DNA of 64,000 bases from the NCBI GenBank assembly GCA_930367205.1, contig OV884009.1, positions 84,899,189 to 84,963,188 on the forward strand, in the 5' to 3' direction. Below the pieces are notes generated by a model, which saw only the letters and a program-made list of their open reading frames with translations, searched no databases and was not told the DNA's origin. Positions 43,185 to 56,300 of the stretch are shown here, in pieces. A program made the translations under genes and the position numbers. The stretch comes from Acanthosoma haemorrhoidale (taxonomy: Eukaryota > Arthropoda > Insecta > Hemiptera > Acanthosomatidae). The number at the start of each line of letters is the position of its first letter. Position 1 is the first letter of the stretch.

Positions 43185-46100
43185 TTAATTATTGTTAAAA
43201 ATATAATTAAAATATATGATCTTAAAGATCAAACAAAACACATGCCAGCAGTTATTAGAAAATTATAGTAACAGCTCAGTGACCGATCACTAATATCAAA
43301 CTACGTCACATATTTAATTAGTGCCAAATATTTTGTCTACGCCATTAAACGAATGGTACAGAACATATTTCTAAGCAATACCTTAGATTTTCCAGAATCA
43401 CGAATCATCATAAAGCTTTGACACTCCTCACTTTTTTCCTTAATAAAAAGGCCCGAGATGGTGCCTCAAGTCCTCCAGTTTTCCAAGGACACGATGAGAA
43501 TCCTAAGCAAAGATTTTAATTTTTGGGCAGTTTCAGCGGAGCTGTTTACAAATGCATAAATTAGCAATGCTTTTGTCCCTCCAGTGCTCCCCTACTTCTT
43601 TTGTCTTAATGTCGTGCCTGGTCATTTTTTTGACGACTTTCTTTCACAATTCCTCTAAGGGCATCCTAGCTCCTCCTCAGGAACTTAATATTTGCTTCAT
43701 AGATTTTGGGTACAGAGGTAATGGATGGTTCCCAAAAAATTATTTCTTCAAAGTACACATTTTTTAAAACTGATTATTTTTTAAGTTAGAAGTGCTGCGA
43801 AAAAGTTAAACTATTCAGCAAAGGGAATAGTGCTAATTTAAATATACCAAGAAATGACTATGCTTCTATAACCCAGCTAATCTCAACTATATAAACATAT
43901 CCACTAGTTAATTATTGTTAAAAATATAATTAAAATATATGATCTTAAAGATCAAAAAAACACATGCCAGCAGTTATTAGAAAATGATAGTAACAGCTCA
44001 TAGACAGATAACTAATATCAAACTACGTCACATATTTGATTAGTGCCAAATATTTTGTCTACGCCATTAAACGAATGGTACAGAACATATTTCTAAGCAG
44101 TACCTTTGATTTTTCAGAATCGCGAATCATCATAAAGATTTGACATTCCTCACTTTTTTCCTTAATAAAAAGGACCGAGATGGTGCCTCAAGTCCTCCAG
44201 TTTTCCAAGGACACGATGAGAGTCCTAGGCAAAGATTTTAATTTTTGGGCAGTTTCAGCGGAGCTGTTAACAAATGCATAAATTAGCAATGCTTTTGTCC
44301 CTCCAGTGCTCCCCTACTTCTTTTGTCGTAATGTCGTGCCTGGTCATTTTTTTGACGACTTTCTTTCACAATTCCTCTAAGGGCATCCTAGCTCCTCCTC
44401 AGGAACTTAATATTTGCTTCATGGCTTTTGGGTACAGAGGTAATGGATGGTTCCCAAAAAATTATTTCTTCAAAGTATACATTTTTTAAAACTAATTATT
44501 TTTTAAGTTAGAAGTGCTGCTAAAAAGTTAAACTATTCAGCAAAGGGAATAGTGCTAATTTAAATATACCAAGAAATGACTATGCTTCTATAACCCAGCT
44601 AATCTCAACTATATAAACATATCCACTAGATAATTATTGTTAAAAATATAATTAAAATATATGATCTTAAAGATCAAAAAAACACATGCCAGCAGTTATT
44701 AGAAAATGATAGTAACAGCTCAGTGACCGATCACTAATATCAAACTACGTCACATATTTCTAAGCAGTACCTTAGATTCTCCAGAATCGCGAATCATAAA
44801 GCTTTGACATTCCTCACTTTTTTCTTTAATAAAAAGGCCCGAGATGGTGCCTCAAGTCCTCCAGTTTTCCAAGGACACGATGAGAGTCCTAGGCAAAGAT
44901 TTTAAGTTTTGGGCAGTTCCAGCGGAGCTGTTTACAAATGCATAAATTAGCAATGCTTTTGTCCCTCCAGTGCTCCCCTACTTCTTTTGTCGTAATGTCG
45001 TGCCTGGTCATTTTTTTGACGACTTTCTTTCACAATTCCTCTAAGGGCATCCTAGCTCCTCCTCAGGAACTTAATATTTGCTTCATGGCTTTTGGGTACA
45101 GAGGTAATGGATGGTTCCCAAAAAATTATTTCTTCAAAGTATACATTTTTTAAAACTAATTATTTTTTAAGTTAGAAGTGCTGCGAAAAAGTTAAACTAT
45201 TCAGCAAAGGGAATAGTGCTAATTTAAATATACCAAGAAATGACTATGCTTCTATAACCCAGCTAATCTCAACTATATAAACATATCCACTAGATAATTA
45301 TTGTTAAAAATATAATTAAAATATATGATCTTAAAGATCAAAAAAACACATGCCAGCAGTTATTAGAAAATTATAGTAACAGCTCAGTGACCGATCACTA
45401 ATATCAAACTACGTCACATATTTCTAAGCAGTACCTTAGATTCTCCAGAATCGCGAATCATAAAGCTTTGACATTCCTCACTTTTTTCCTTAATAAAAAG
45501 GCCAGAGATGGTGCCTCAAGTCCTCCAGTTTTCCCAGGACACGATGAGAGTCCTAGGCAATGATTTTAATTTTTGGGCAGTTTCAGCGGAGCTGTTTACA
45601 AATGCATAAATTAGCAATGCTTTTGTCCCTCCAGTGCTCCTCTACTTCTTTTGTCGTAATGTCGTGCCTGGTCATTTTTTTGACGACTTTCTTTCACAAT
45701 TCCTCTAAGGGCATCCTAGCTCCTCCTCAGGAACTTAATATTTGCTTCATGGCTTTTGGGTACAGAGGTAATGGATGGTTCCCAAAAAATTATTTCTTCA
45801 AAGTATACATTTTTTAAACTGATTATTTTTTAAGTTAGAAGTGCTGCGAAAAAGTTAAACTATTCAGCAAAGGGAATAGTGCTAATTTAAATATACCAAG
45901 AAATGACTATGCTTCTATAACCCAGCTAATCTCAACTATATAAACATATCCACTAGTTAATTATTGTTAAAAATATAATTAAAATATATGATCTTAAAGA
46001 TCAAAAAAACACATGCCAGCAGTTATTAGAAAATGATAGTAACAGCTCAGTGACCGATCACTAATATCAAACTACGTCACATATTTCTAAGCAGTATCTT

Positions 46101-46674
46101 AGATTTTCCAGAATCGCGAACTCATCATAAAGCTTTGACATTCCTCATTTTTTTCCTTAATAAAAAGGCCCGACATTGTGCCTCAAGTCCTCCAGTTTTC
46201 CCAGGACACGATGAGAGTCCTAGGCAATGATTTTAATTTTTGGGCAGTTTCAGCGGAGTTGTTTACAAATGCATAAATTAGCAATGCTTTTATCCCTCCA
46301 GTGCTCCCCTACTTCTTTTGTTGTAATGTCGTGCCTGGTCATTTTTTTTACGACTTTCTTTCACAATTCCTCTAAGGGCATCCTAGCTCCTCCTCAGGAA
46401 CTTAATATTTGCTTCATGGCTTTTGGGTACAGAGGTGATGGATGGTTCCAAAAAAATCATTTCTTCAAAGTATACATTTTTTAAAACTGATTATTTTTTA
46501 AGTTAGAAGTGCTGCGAAAAAGTTAAACTATTCAGCAAAGGGAATAGTGCTAATTTAAATATACCAAGAAATGACTATGCTTCTATAACCCAGCTAATCT
46601 CAACTATATAAACATATCCACTAGTTAATTATTGTTAAAAATATAATTAAAATATATGATCTTAAAGATCAAAA
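43185..46674 (+). repeat. higher-order block alpha, copy 1 (copy 2 at 52119-55608)
   Basis: Five successive monomers share private variants with the monomers 8,934 bp further on. Examples are TCATAGATTTT in the first, GTTAACAAATG and GCTGCTAAAAAG in the second, and CTCCTCTACTTC in the fourth. All five ATG positions are offset by exactly 8,934 bp. Agreement ends near 46674. Confidence 0.85.
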
Positions 46675-47336
46675 ATACACATGCCAGCAGTTATTAGAAA
46701 ATGATAGTAACAGCTCAGTGACCGATCACTAATATCAAACTACGTCACATATTTCTAAGCAGTATCTTAGATTCTCCAGAATCGCGAATCATCATAAAGC
46801 TTTGACATTCCTCACTTTTTCCTTAATAAAAAGGCCCGAGATGGTGCCTCAAGTCCTCCAGGTTTCCAAGGACACGATGAGAGTCCTAGGCAAAGATTTT
46901 AATTTTTGGGCAGTTTCAGCGGAGCTGTTTACAAATGCATAAATTAGCAATGCTTTTGTCCCTCCAGTGCTCCCCTACTTCTTTTGTCGTAATGTCGTGC
47001 CTGGTCATTTTTTTGACGACTTTCTTTCACAATTCCTCTAAGGGCATCCTAGCTCCTCCTCAGGAACTTAAAATTTGCTTCATGGCTTTTGGGTACAGAG
47101 GTAATGGATGGTTCCCAAAAAATTATTTCTTCAAAGTATACATTTTTTAAAACTAATTATTTTTTAAGTTAGAAGTGCTGCGAAAAAGTTAAACTATTCA
47201 GCAAAGGGAATAGTGCTAATTTAAATATACCAAGAAATGAATATGCTTCTATAACCCAGCTAATCTCAAATATATAAACATATCCACTAGTTAATTATTG
47301 TTAAAAATATAATTAAAATATATGATCTTAAAGATC
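43913..47336 (+). repeat. higher-order block beta, copy 1 (copy 2 at 48740-52163)
   Basis: Five monomers with ATGs at 44274, 44938, 45602, 46269 and 46935 recur at 49101, 49765, 50429, 51096 and 51763, an offset of 4,827 bp with a single 1-bp slip. They share private variants, including CTTAAAATTTGC in the last monomer. Confidence 0.85.
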
Positions 47337-50300
47337 AAAAAAACACATGCCAGCAGTTATTAGAAGATGATAGTAACAGCTCATAGACAGATAACTAATA
47401 TCAAACTACGTCACATATTTGATTAGTGCCAAATATTTTGTCTACGCCATTAAACGAATGGTACAGAACATATTTCTAAGCAGTATCTTAGATTTTCCAG
47501 AATCGCGAACTCATCATAAAGCTTTGACATTCCTCATTTTTTTCCTTAATAAAAAGGCCCGACATTGTGCCTCAAGTCCTCCAGTTTTCCCAGGACACGA
47601 TGAGAGTCCTAGGCAATGATTTTAATTTTTGGGCAGTTTCAGCGGAGTTGTTTACAAATGCATAAATTAGCAATGCTTTTATCCCTCCAGTGCTCCCCTA
47701 CTTCTTTTGTTGTAATGTCGTGCCTGGTCATTTTTTTTACGACTTTCTTTCACAATTCCTCTAAGGGTATCCTAGCTCCTCCTCAGGAACTTAATATTTG
47801 CTTCATGGCTTTTGGGTACAGAGGTGATGGATGGTTCCAAAAAAATCATTTCTTCAAAGTATACATTTTTTAAAACTGATTATTTTTTAAGTTAGAAGTG
47901 CTGCGAAAAAGTTAAACTATTCAGCAAAGGGAATAGTGCTAATTTAAATATACCAAGAAATGACTATGCTTCTATAACCCAGCTAATCTCAACTATATAA
48001 ACATATCCACTAGTTAATTATTGTTAAAAATATAATTAAAATATATGATCTTAAAGATCAAAAAAACACATGCCAGCAGTTATTAGAAAATGATAGTAAC
48101 AGCTCATAGACAGATAACTAATATCAAACTACGTCACATATTTGATTAGTGCCAAATATTTTGTCTACGCCATTAAACGAATGGTACAGAACATATTTCT
48201 AAGCAGTACCTTTGATTTTTCAGAATCGCGAATCATCATAAAGCTTTGACATTCCTCACTTTTTTCCTTAATAAAAAGGCCAGAGATGGTGCCTCAAGTC
48301 CTCCAGTTTTCCCAGGACACGATGAGAGTCCTAGGCAATGATTTTAATTTTTGGGCAGTTTCAGCGGAGCTGTTTACAAATGCATAAATTAGCAATGCTT
48401 TTGTCCCTCCAGTGCTCCCCTACTTCTTTTGTCGTAATGTCGTGCCTGGTCATTTTTTTGACGACTTTCTTTCACAATTCCTCTAAGGGCATCCTAGCTC
48501 CTCCTCAGGAACTTAATATTTGCTTCATGGCTTTTGGGTACAGAGGTAATGGATGGTTCCCAAAAAATTATTTCTTCAAAGTATACATTTTTTAAACTGA
48601 TTATTTTTTAAGTTAGAAGTGCTGCGAAAAAGTTAAACTATTCAGCAAAGGGAATAGTGCTAATTTAAATATACCAAGAAATGACTATGCTTCTATAACC
48701 CAGCTAATCTCAACTATATAAACATATCCACTAGATAATTATTGTTAAAAATATAATTAAAATATATGATCTTAAAGATCAAAAAAACACATGCCAGCAG
48801 TTATTAGAAAATGATAGTAACAGCTCATAGACAGATAACTAATATCAAACTACGTCACATATTTGATTAGTGCCAAATATTTTGTCTACGCCATTAAACG
48901 AATGGTACAGAACATATTTCTAAGCAGTACCTTTGATTTTTCAGAATCGCGAATCATCATAAAGATTTGACATTCCTCACTTTTTTCCTTAATAAAAAGG
49001 ACCGAGATGGTGCCTCAAGTCCTCCAGTTTTCCAAGGACACGATGAGAGTCCTAGGCAAAGATTTTAATTTTTGGGCAGTTTCAGCGGAGCTGTTAACAA
49101 ATGCATAAATTAGCAATGCTTTTGTCCCTCCAGTGCTCCCCTACTTCTTTTGTCGTAATGTCGTGCCTGGTCATTTTTTTGACGACTTTCTTTCACAATT
49201 CCTCTAAGGGCATCCTAGCTCCTCCTCAGGAACTTAATATTTGCTTCATGGCTTTTGGGTACAGAGGTAATGGATGGTTCCCAAAAAATTATTTCTTCAA
49301 AGTATACATTTTTTAAAACTAATTATTTTTTAAGTTAGAAGTGCTGCTAAAAAGTTAAACTATTCAGCAAAGGGAATAGTGCTAATTTAAATATACCAAG
49401 AAATGACTATGCTTCTATAACCCAGCTAATCTCAACTATATAAACATATCCACTAGATAATTATTGTTAAAAATATAATTAAAATATATGATCTTAAAGA
49501 TCAAAAAAACACATGCCAGCAGTTATTAGAAAATGATAGTAACAGCTCAGTGACCGATCACTAATATCAAACTACGTCACATATTTCTAAGCAGTACCTT
49601 AGATTCTCCAGAATCGCGAATCATAAAGCTTTGACATTCCTCACTTTTTTCTTTAATAAAAAGGCCCGAGATGGTGCCTCAAGTCCTCCAGTTTTCCAAG
49701 GACACGATGAGAGTCCTAGGCAAAGATTTTAAGTTTTGGGCAGTTCCAGCGGAGCTGTTTACAAATGCATAAATTAGCAATGCTTTTGTCCCTCCAGTGC
49801 TCCCCTACTTCTTTTGTCGTAATGTCGTGCCTGGTCATTTTTTTGAAGACTTTCTTTCACAATTCCTCTAAGGGCATCCTAGCTCCTCCTCAGGAACTTA
49901 ATATTTGCTTCATGGCTTTTGGGTACAGAGGTAATGGATGGTTCCCAAAAAATTATTTCTTCAAAGTATACATTTTTTAAAACTAATTATTTTTTAAGTT
50001 AGAAGTGCTGCGAAAAAGTTAAACTATTCAGCAAAGGGAATAGTGCTAATTTAAATATACCAAGAAATGACTATGCTTCTATAACCCAGCTAATCTCAAC
50101 TATATAAACATATCCACTAGATAATTATTGTTAAAAATATAATTAAAATATATGATCTTAAAGATCAAAAAAACACATGCCAGCAGTTATTAGAAAATTA
50201 TAGTAACAGCTCAGTGACCGATCACTAATATCAAACTACGTCACATATTTCTAAGCAGTACCTTAGATTCTCCAGAATCGCGAATCATAAAGCTTTGACA

Positions 50301-53300
50301 TTCCTCACTTTTTTCCTTAATAAAAAGGCCAGAGATGGTGCCTCAAGTCCTCCAGTTTTCCCAGGACACGATGAGAGTCCTAGGCAATGATTTTAATTTT
50401 TGGGCAGTTTCAGCGGAGCTGTTTACAAATGCATAAATTAGCAATGCTTTTGTCCCTCCAGTGCTCCTCTACTTCTTTTGTCGTAATGTCGTGCCTGGTC
50501 ATTTTTTTGACGACTTTCTTTCACAATTCCTCTAAGGGCATCCTAGCTCCTCCTCAGGAACTTAATATTTGCTTCATGGCTTTTGGGTACAGAGGTAATG
50601 GATGGTTCCCAAAAAATTATTTCTTCAAAGTATACATTTTTTAAACTGATTATTTTTTAAGTTAGAAGTGCTGCGAAAAAGTTAAACTATTCAGCAAAGG
50701 GAATAGTGCTAATTTAAATATACCAAGAAATGACTATGCTTCTATAACCCAGCTAATCTCAACTATATAAACATATCCACTAGTTAATTATTGTTAAAAA
50801 TATAATTAAAATATATGATCTTAAAGATCAAAAAAACACATGCCAGCAGTTATTAGAAAATGATAGTAACAGCTCAGTGACCGATCACTAATATCAAACT
50901 ACGTCACATATTTCTAAGCAGTATCTTAGATTTTCCAGAATCGCGAACTCATCATAAAGCTTTGACATTCCTCATTTTTTTCCTTAATAAAAAGGCCCGA
51001 CATTGTGCCTCAAGTCCTCCAGTTTTCCCAGGACACGATGAGAGTCCTAGGCAATGATTTTAATTTTTGGGCAGTTTCAGCGGAGTTGTTTACAAATGCA
51101 TAAATTAGCAATGCTTTTATCCCTCCAGTGCTCCCCTACTTCTTTTGTTGTAATGTCGTGCCTGGTCATTTTTTTTACGACTTTCTTTCACAATTCCTCT
51201 AAGGGCATCCTAGCTCCTCCTCAGGAACTTAATATTTGCTTCATGGCTTTTGGGTACAGAGGTGATGGATGGTTCCAAAAAAATCATTTCTTCAAAGTAT
51301 ACATTTTTTAAAACTGATTATTTTTTAAGTTAGAAGTGCTGCGAAAAAGTTAAACTATTCAGCAAAGGGAATAGTGCTAATTTAAATATACCAAGAAATG
51401 ACTATGCTTCTATAACCCAGCTAATCTCAACTATATAAACATATCCACTAGTTAATTATTGTTAAAAATATAATTAAAATATATGATCTTAAAGATCAAA
51501 AATACACATGCCAGCAGTTATTAGAAAATGATAGTAACAGCTCAGTGACCGATCACTAATATCAAACTACGTCACATATTTCTAAGCAGTATCTTAGATT
51601 CTCCAGAATCGCGAATCATCATAAAGCTTTGACATTCCTCACTTTTTTCCTTAATAAAAAGGCCCGAGATGGTGCCTCAAGTCCTCCAGGTTTCCAAGGA
51701 CACGATGAGAGTCCTAGGCAAAGATTTTAATTTTTGGGCAGTTTCAGCGGAGCTGTTTACAAATGCATAAATTAGCAATGCTTTTGTCCCTCCAGTGCTC
51801 CCCTACTTCTTTTGTCGTAATGTCGTGCCTGGTCATTTTTTTGACGACTTTCTTTCACAATTCCTCTAAGGGCATCCTAGCTCCTCCTCAGGAACTTAAA
51901 ATTTGCTTCATGGCTTTTGGGTACAGAGGTAATGGATGGTTCCCAAAAAATTATTTCTTCAAAGTATACATTTTTTAAAACTAATTATTTTTTAAGTTAG
52001 AAGTGCTGCGAAAAAGTTAAACTATTCAGCAAAGGGAATAGTGCTAATTTAAATATACCAAGAAATGAATATGCTTCTATAACCCAGCTAATCTCAAATA
52101 TATAAACATATCCACTAGTTAATTATTGTTAAAAATATAATTAAAATATATGATCTTAAAGATCAAACAAAACACATGCCAGCAGTTATTAGAAAATTAT
52201 AGTAACAGCTCAGTGACCGATCACTAATATCAAACTACGTCACATATTTAATTAGTGCCAAATATTTTGTCTACGCCATTAAACGAATGGTACAGAACAT
52301 ATTTCTAAGCAATACCTTAGATTTTCCAGAATCACGAATCATCATAAAGCTTTGACACTCCTCACTTTTTTCCTTAATAAAAAGGCCCGAGATGGTGCCT
52401 CAAGTCCTCCAGTTTTCCAAGGACACGATGAGAATCCTAAGCAAAGATTTTAATTTTTGGGCAGTTTCAGCGGAGCTGTTTACAAATGCATAAATTAGCA
52501 ATGCTTTTGTCCCTCCAGTGCTCCCCTACTTCTTTTGTCTTAATGTCGTGCCTGGTCATTTTTTTGACGACTTTCTTTCACAATTCCTCTAAGGGCATCC
52601 TAGCTCCTCCTCAGGAACTTAATATTTGCTTCATAGATTTTAGGTACAGAGGTAATGGATGGTTCCCAAAAAATTATTTCTTCAAAGTACACATTTTTTA
52701 AAACTGATTATTTTTTAAGTTAGAAGTGCTGCGAAAAAGTTAAACTATTCAGCAAAGGGAATAGTGCTAATTTAAATATACCAAGAAATGACTATGCTTC
52801 TATAACCCAGCTAATCTCAACTATATAAACATATCCACTAGTTAATTATTGTTAAAAATATAATTAAAATATATGATCTTAAAGATCAAAAAAACACATG
52901 CCAGCAGTTATTAGAAAATGATAGTAACAGCTCATAGACAGATAACTAATATCAAACTACGTCACATATTTGATTAGTGCCAAATATTTTGTCTACGCCA
53001 TTAAACGAATGGTACAGAACATATTTCTAAGCAGTACCTTTGATTTTTCAGAATCGCGAATCATCATAAAGATTTGACATTCCTCACTTTTTTCCTTAAT
53101 AAAAAGGACCGAGATGGTGCCTCAAGTCCTCCAGTTTTCCAAGGACACGATGAGAGTCCTAGGCAAAGATTTTAATTTTTGGGCAGTTTCAGCGGAGCTG
53201 TTAACAAATGCATAAATTAGCAATGCTTTTGTCCCTCCAGTGCTCCCCTACTTCTTTTGTCGTAATGTCGTGCCTGGTCATTTTTTTGACGACTTTCTTT

Positions 53301-56300
53301 CACAATTCCTCTAAGGGCATCCTAGCTCCTCCTCAGGAACTTAATATTTGCTTCATGGCTTTTGGGTACAGAGGTAATGGATGGTTCCCAAAAAATTATT
53401 TCTTCAAAGTATACATTTTTTAAAACTAATTATTTTTTAAGTTAGAAGTGCTGCTAAAAAGTTAAACTATTCAGCAAAGGGAATAGTGCTAATTTAAATA
53501 TACCAAGAAATGACTATGCTTCTATAACCCAGCTAATCTCAACTATATAAACATATCCACTAGATAATTATTGTTAAAAATATAATTAAAATATATGATC
53601 TTAAAGATCAAAAAAACACATGCCAGCAGTTATTAGAAAATGATAGTAACAGCTCAGTGACCGATCACTAATATCAAACTACGTCACATATTTCTAAGCA
53701 GTACCTTAGATTCTCCAGAATCGCGAATCATAAAGCTTTGACATTCCTCACTTTTTTCTTTAATAAAAAGGCCCGAGATGGTGCCTCAAGTCCTCCAGTT
53801 TTCCAAGGACACGATGAGAGTCCTAGGCAAAGATTTTAAGTTTTGGGCAGTTCCAGCGGAGCTGTTTACAAATGCATAAATTAGCAATGCTTTTGTCCCT
53901 CCAGTGCTCCCCTACTTCTTTTGTCGTAATGTCGTGCCTGGTCATTTTTTTGACGACTTTCTTTCACAATTCCTCTAAGGGCATCCTAGCTCCTCCTCAG
54001 GAACTTAATATTTGCTTCATGGCTTTTGGGTACAGAGGTAATGGATGGTTCCTAAAAAATTATTTCTTCAAAGTATACATTTTTTAAAACTAATTATTTT
54101 TTAAGTTAGAAGTGCTGCGAAAAAGTTAAACTATTCAGCAAAGGGAATAGTGCTAATTTAAATATACCAAGAAATGACTATGCTTCTATAACCCAGCTAA
54201 TCTCAACTATATAAACATATCCACTAGATAATTATTGTTAAAAATATAATTAAAATATATGATCTTAAAGATCAAAAAAACACATGCCAGCAGTTATTAG
54301 AAAATTATAGTAACAGCTCAGTGACCGATCACTAATATCAAACTACGTCACATATTTCTAAGCAGTACCTTAGATTCTCCAGAATCGCGAATCATAAAGC
54401 TTTGACATTCCTCACTTTTTTCCTTAATAAAAAGGCCAGAGATGGTGCCTCAAGTCCTCCAGTTTTCCCAGGACACGATGAGAGTCCTAGGCAATGATTT
54501 TAATTTTTGGGCAGTTTCAGCGGAGCTGTTTACAAATGCATAAATTAGCAATGCTTTTGTCCCTCCAGTGCTCCTCTACTTCTTTTGTCGTAATGTCGTG
54601 CCTGGTCATTTTTTTGACGACTTTCTTTCACAATTCCTCTAAGGGCATCCTAGCTCCTCCTCAGGAACTTAATATTTGCTTCATGGCTTTTGGGTACAGA
54701 GGTAATGGATGGTTCCCAAAAAATTATTTCTTCAAAGTATACATTTTTTAAACTGATTATTTTTTAAGTTAGAAGTGCTGCGAAAAAGTTAAACTATTCA
54801 GCAAAGGGAATAGTGCTAATTTAAATATACCAAGAAATGACTATGCTTCTATAACCCAGCTAATCTCAACTATATAAACATATCCACTAGTTAATTATTG
54901 TTAAAAATATAATTAAAATATATGATCTTAAAGATCAAAAAAACACATGCCAGCAGTTATTAGAAAATGATAGTAACAGCTCAGTGACCGATCACTAATA
55001 TCAAACTACGTCACATATTTCTAAGCAGTATCTTAGATTTTCCAGAATCGCGAACTCATCATAAAGCTTTGACATTCCTCATTTTTTTCCTTAATAAAAA
55101 GGCCCGACATTGTGCCTCAAGTCCTCCAGTTTTCCCAGGACACGATGAGAGTCCTAGGCAATGATTTTAATTTTTGGGCAGTTTCAGCGGAGTTGTTTAC
55201 AAATGCATAAATTAGCAATGCTTTTATCCCTCCAGTGCTCCCCTACTTCTTTTGTTGTAATGTCGTGCCTGGTCATTTTTTTTACGACTTTCTTTCACAA
55301 TTCCTCTAAGGGCATCCTAGCTCCTCCTCAGGAACTTAATATTTGCTTCATGGCTTTTGGGTACAGAGGTGATGGATGGTTCCAAAAAAATCATTTCTTC
55401 AAAGTATACATTTTTTAAAACTGATTATTTTTTAAGTTAGAAGTGCTGCGAAAAAGTTAAACTATTCAGCAAAGGGAATAGTGCTAATTTAAATATACCA
55501 AGAAATGACTATGCTTCTATAACCCAGCTAATCTCAACTATATAAACATATCCACTAGTTAATTATTGTTAAAAATATAATTAAAATATATGATCTTAAA
55601 GATCAAAAAAACACATGCCAGCAGTTATTACAAAATGATAGTAACAGCTCATAGACAGATAACTAATATCAAACTACGTCACATATTTGATTAGTGCCAA
55701 ATATTTTGTCTACGCCATTAAACGAATGGTACAGAACATATTTCTAAGCAGTACCTTTGATTTTTCAGAATCGCGAATCATCATAAAGATTTGACATTCC
55801 TCACTTTTTTCTTTAATAAAAAGGCCCGAGATGGTGCCTCAAGTCCTCCAGTTTTCCAAGGACACGATGAGAGTCCTAGGCAAAGATTTTAAGTCTTGGG
55901 CAGTTTCAGCGGAGCTGTTTACAAATGCATAAATTAGCAATGCTTTTGTCCCTCCAGTGCTCCCCTACTTCTTTTGTCGTAATGTCGTGCCTGGTCATTT
56001 TTTTGACGACTTTCTTTCACAATTCCTCTAAGGGCATCCTAGCTCCTCCTCAGGAACTTAATATTTGCTTCATGGCTTTTGGGTACAGAGGTAATGGATG
56101 GTTCCCAAAAAATTATTTCTTCAAAGTATACATTTTTTAAAACTAATTATTTTTTAAGTTAGAAGTGCTGCGAAAAAGTTAAACTATTCAGCAAAGGGAA
56201 TAGTGCTAATTTAAATATACCAAGAAATGACTATGCTTCTATAACCCAGCTAATCTCAACTATATAAACATATCCACTAGATAATTATTGTTAAAAATAT

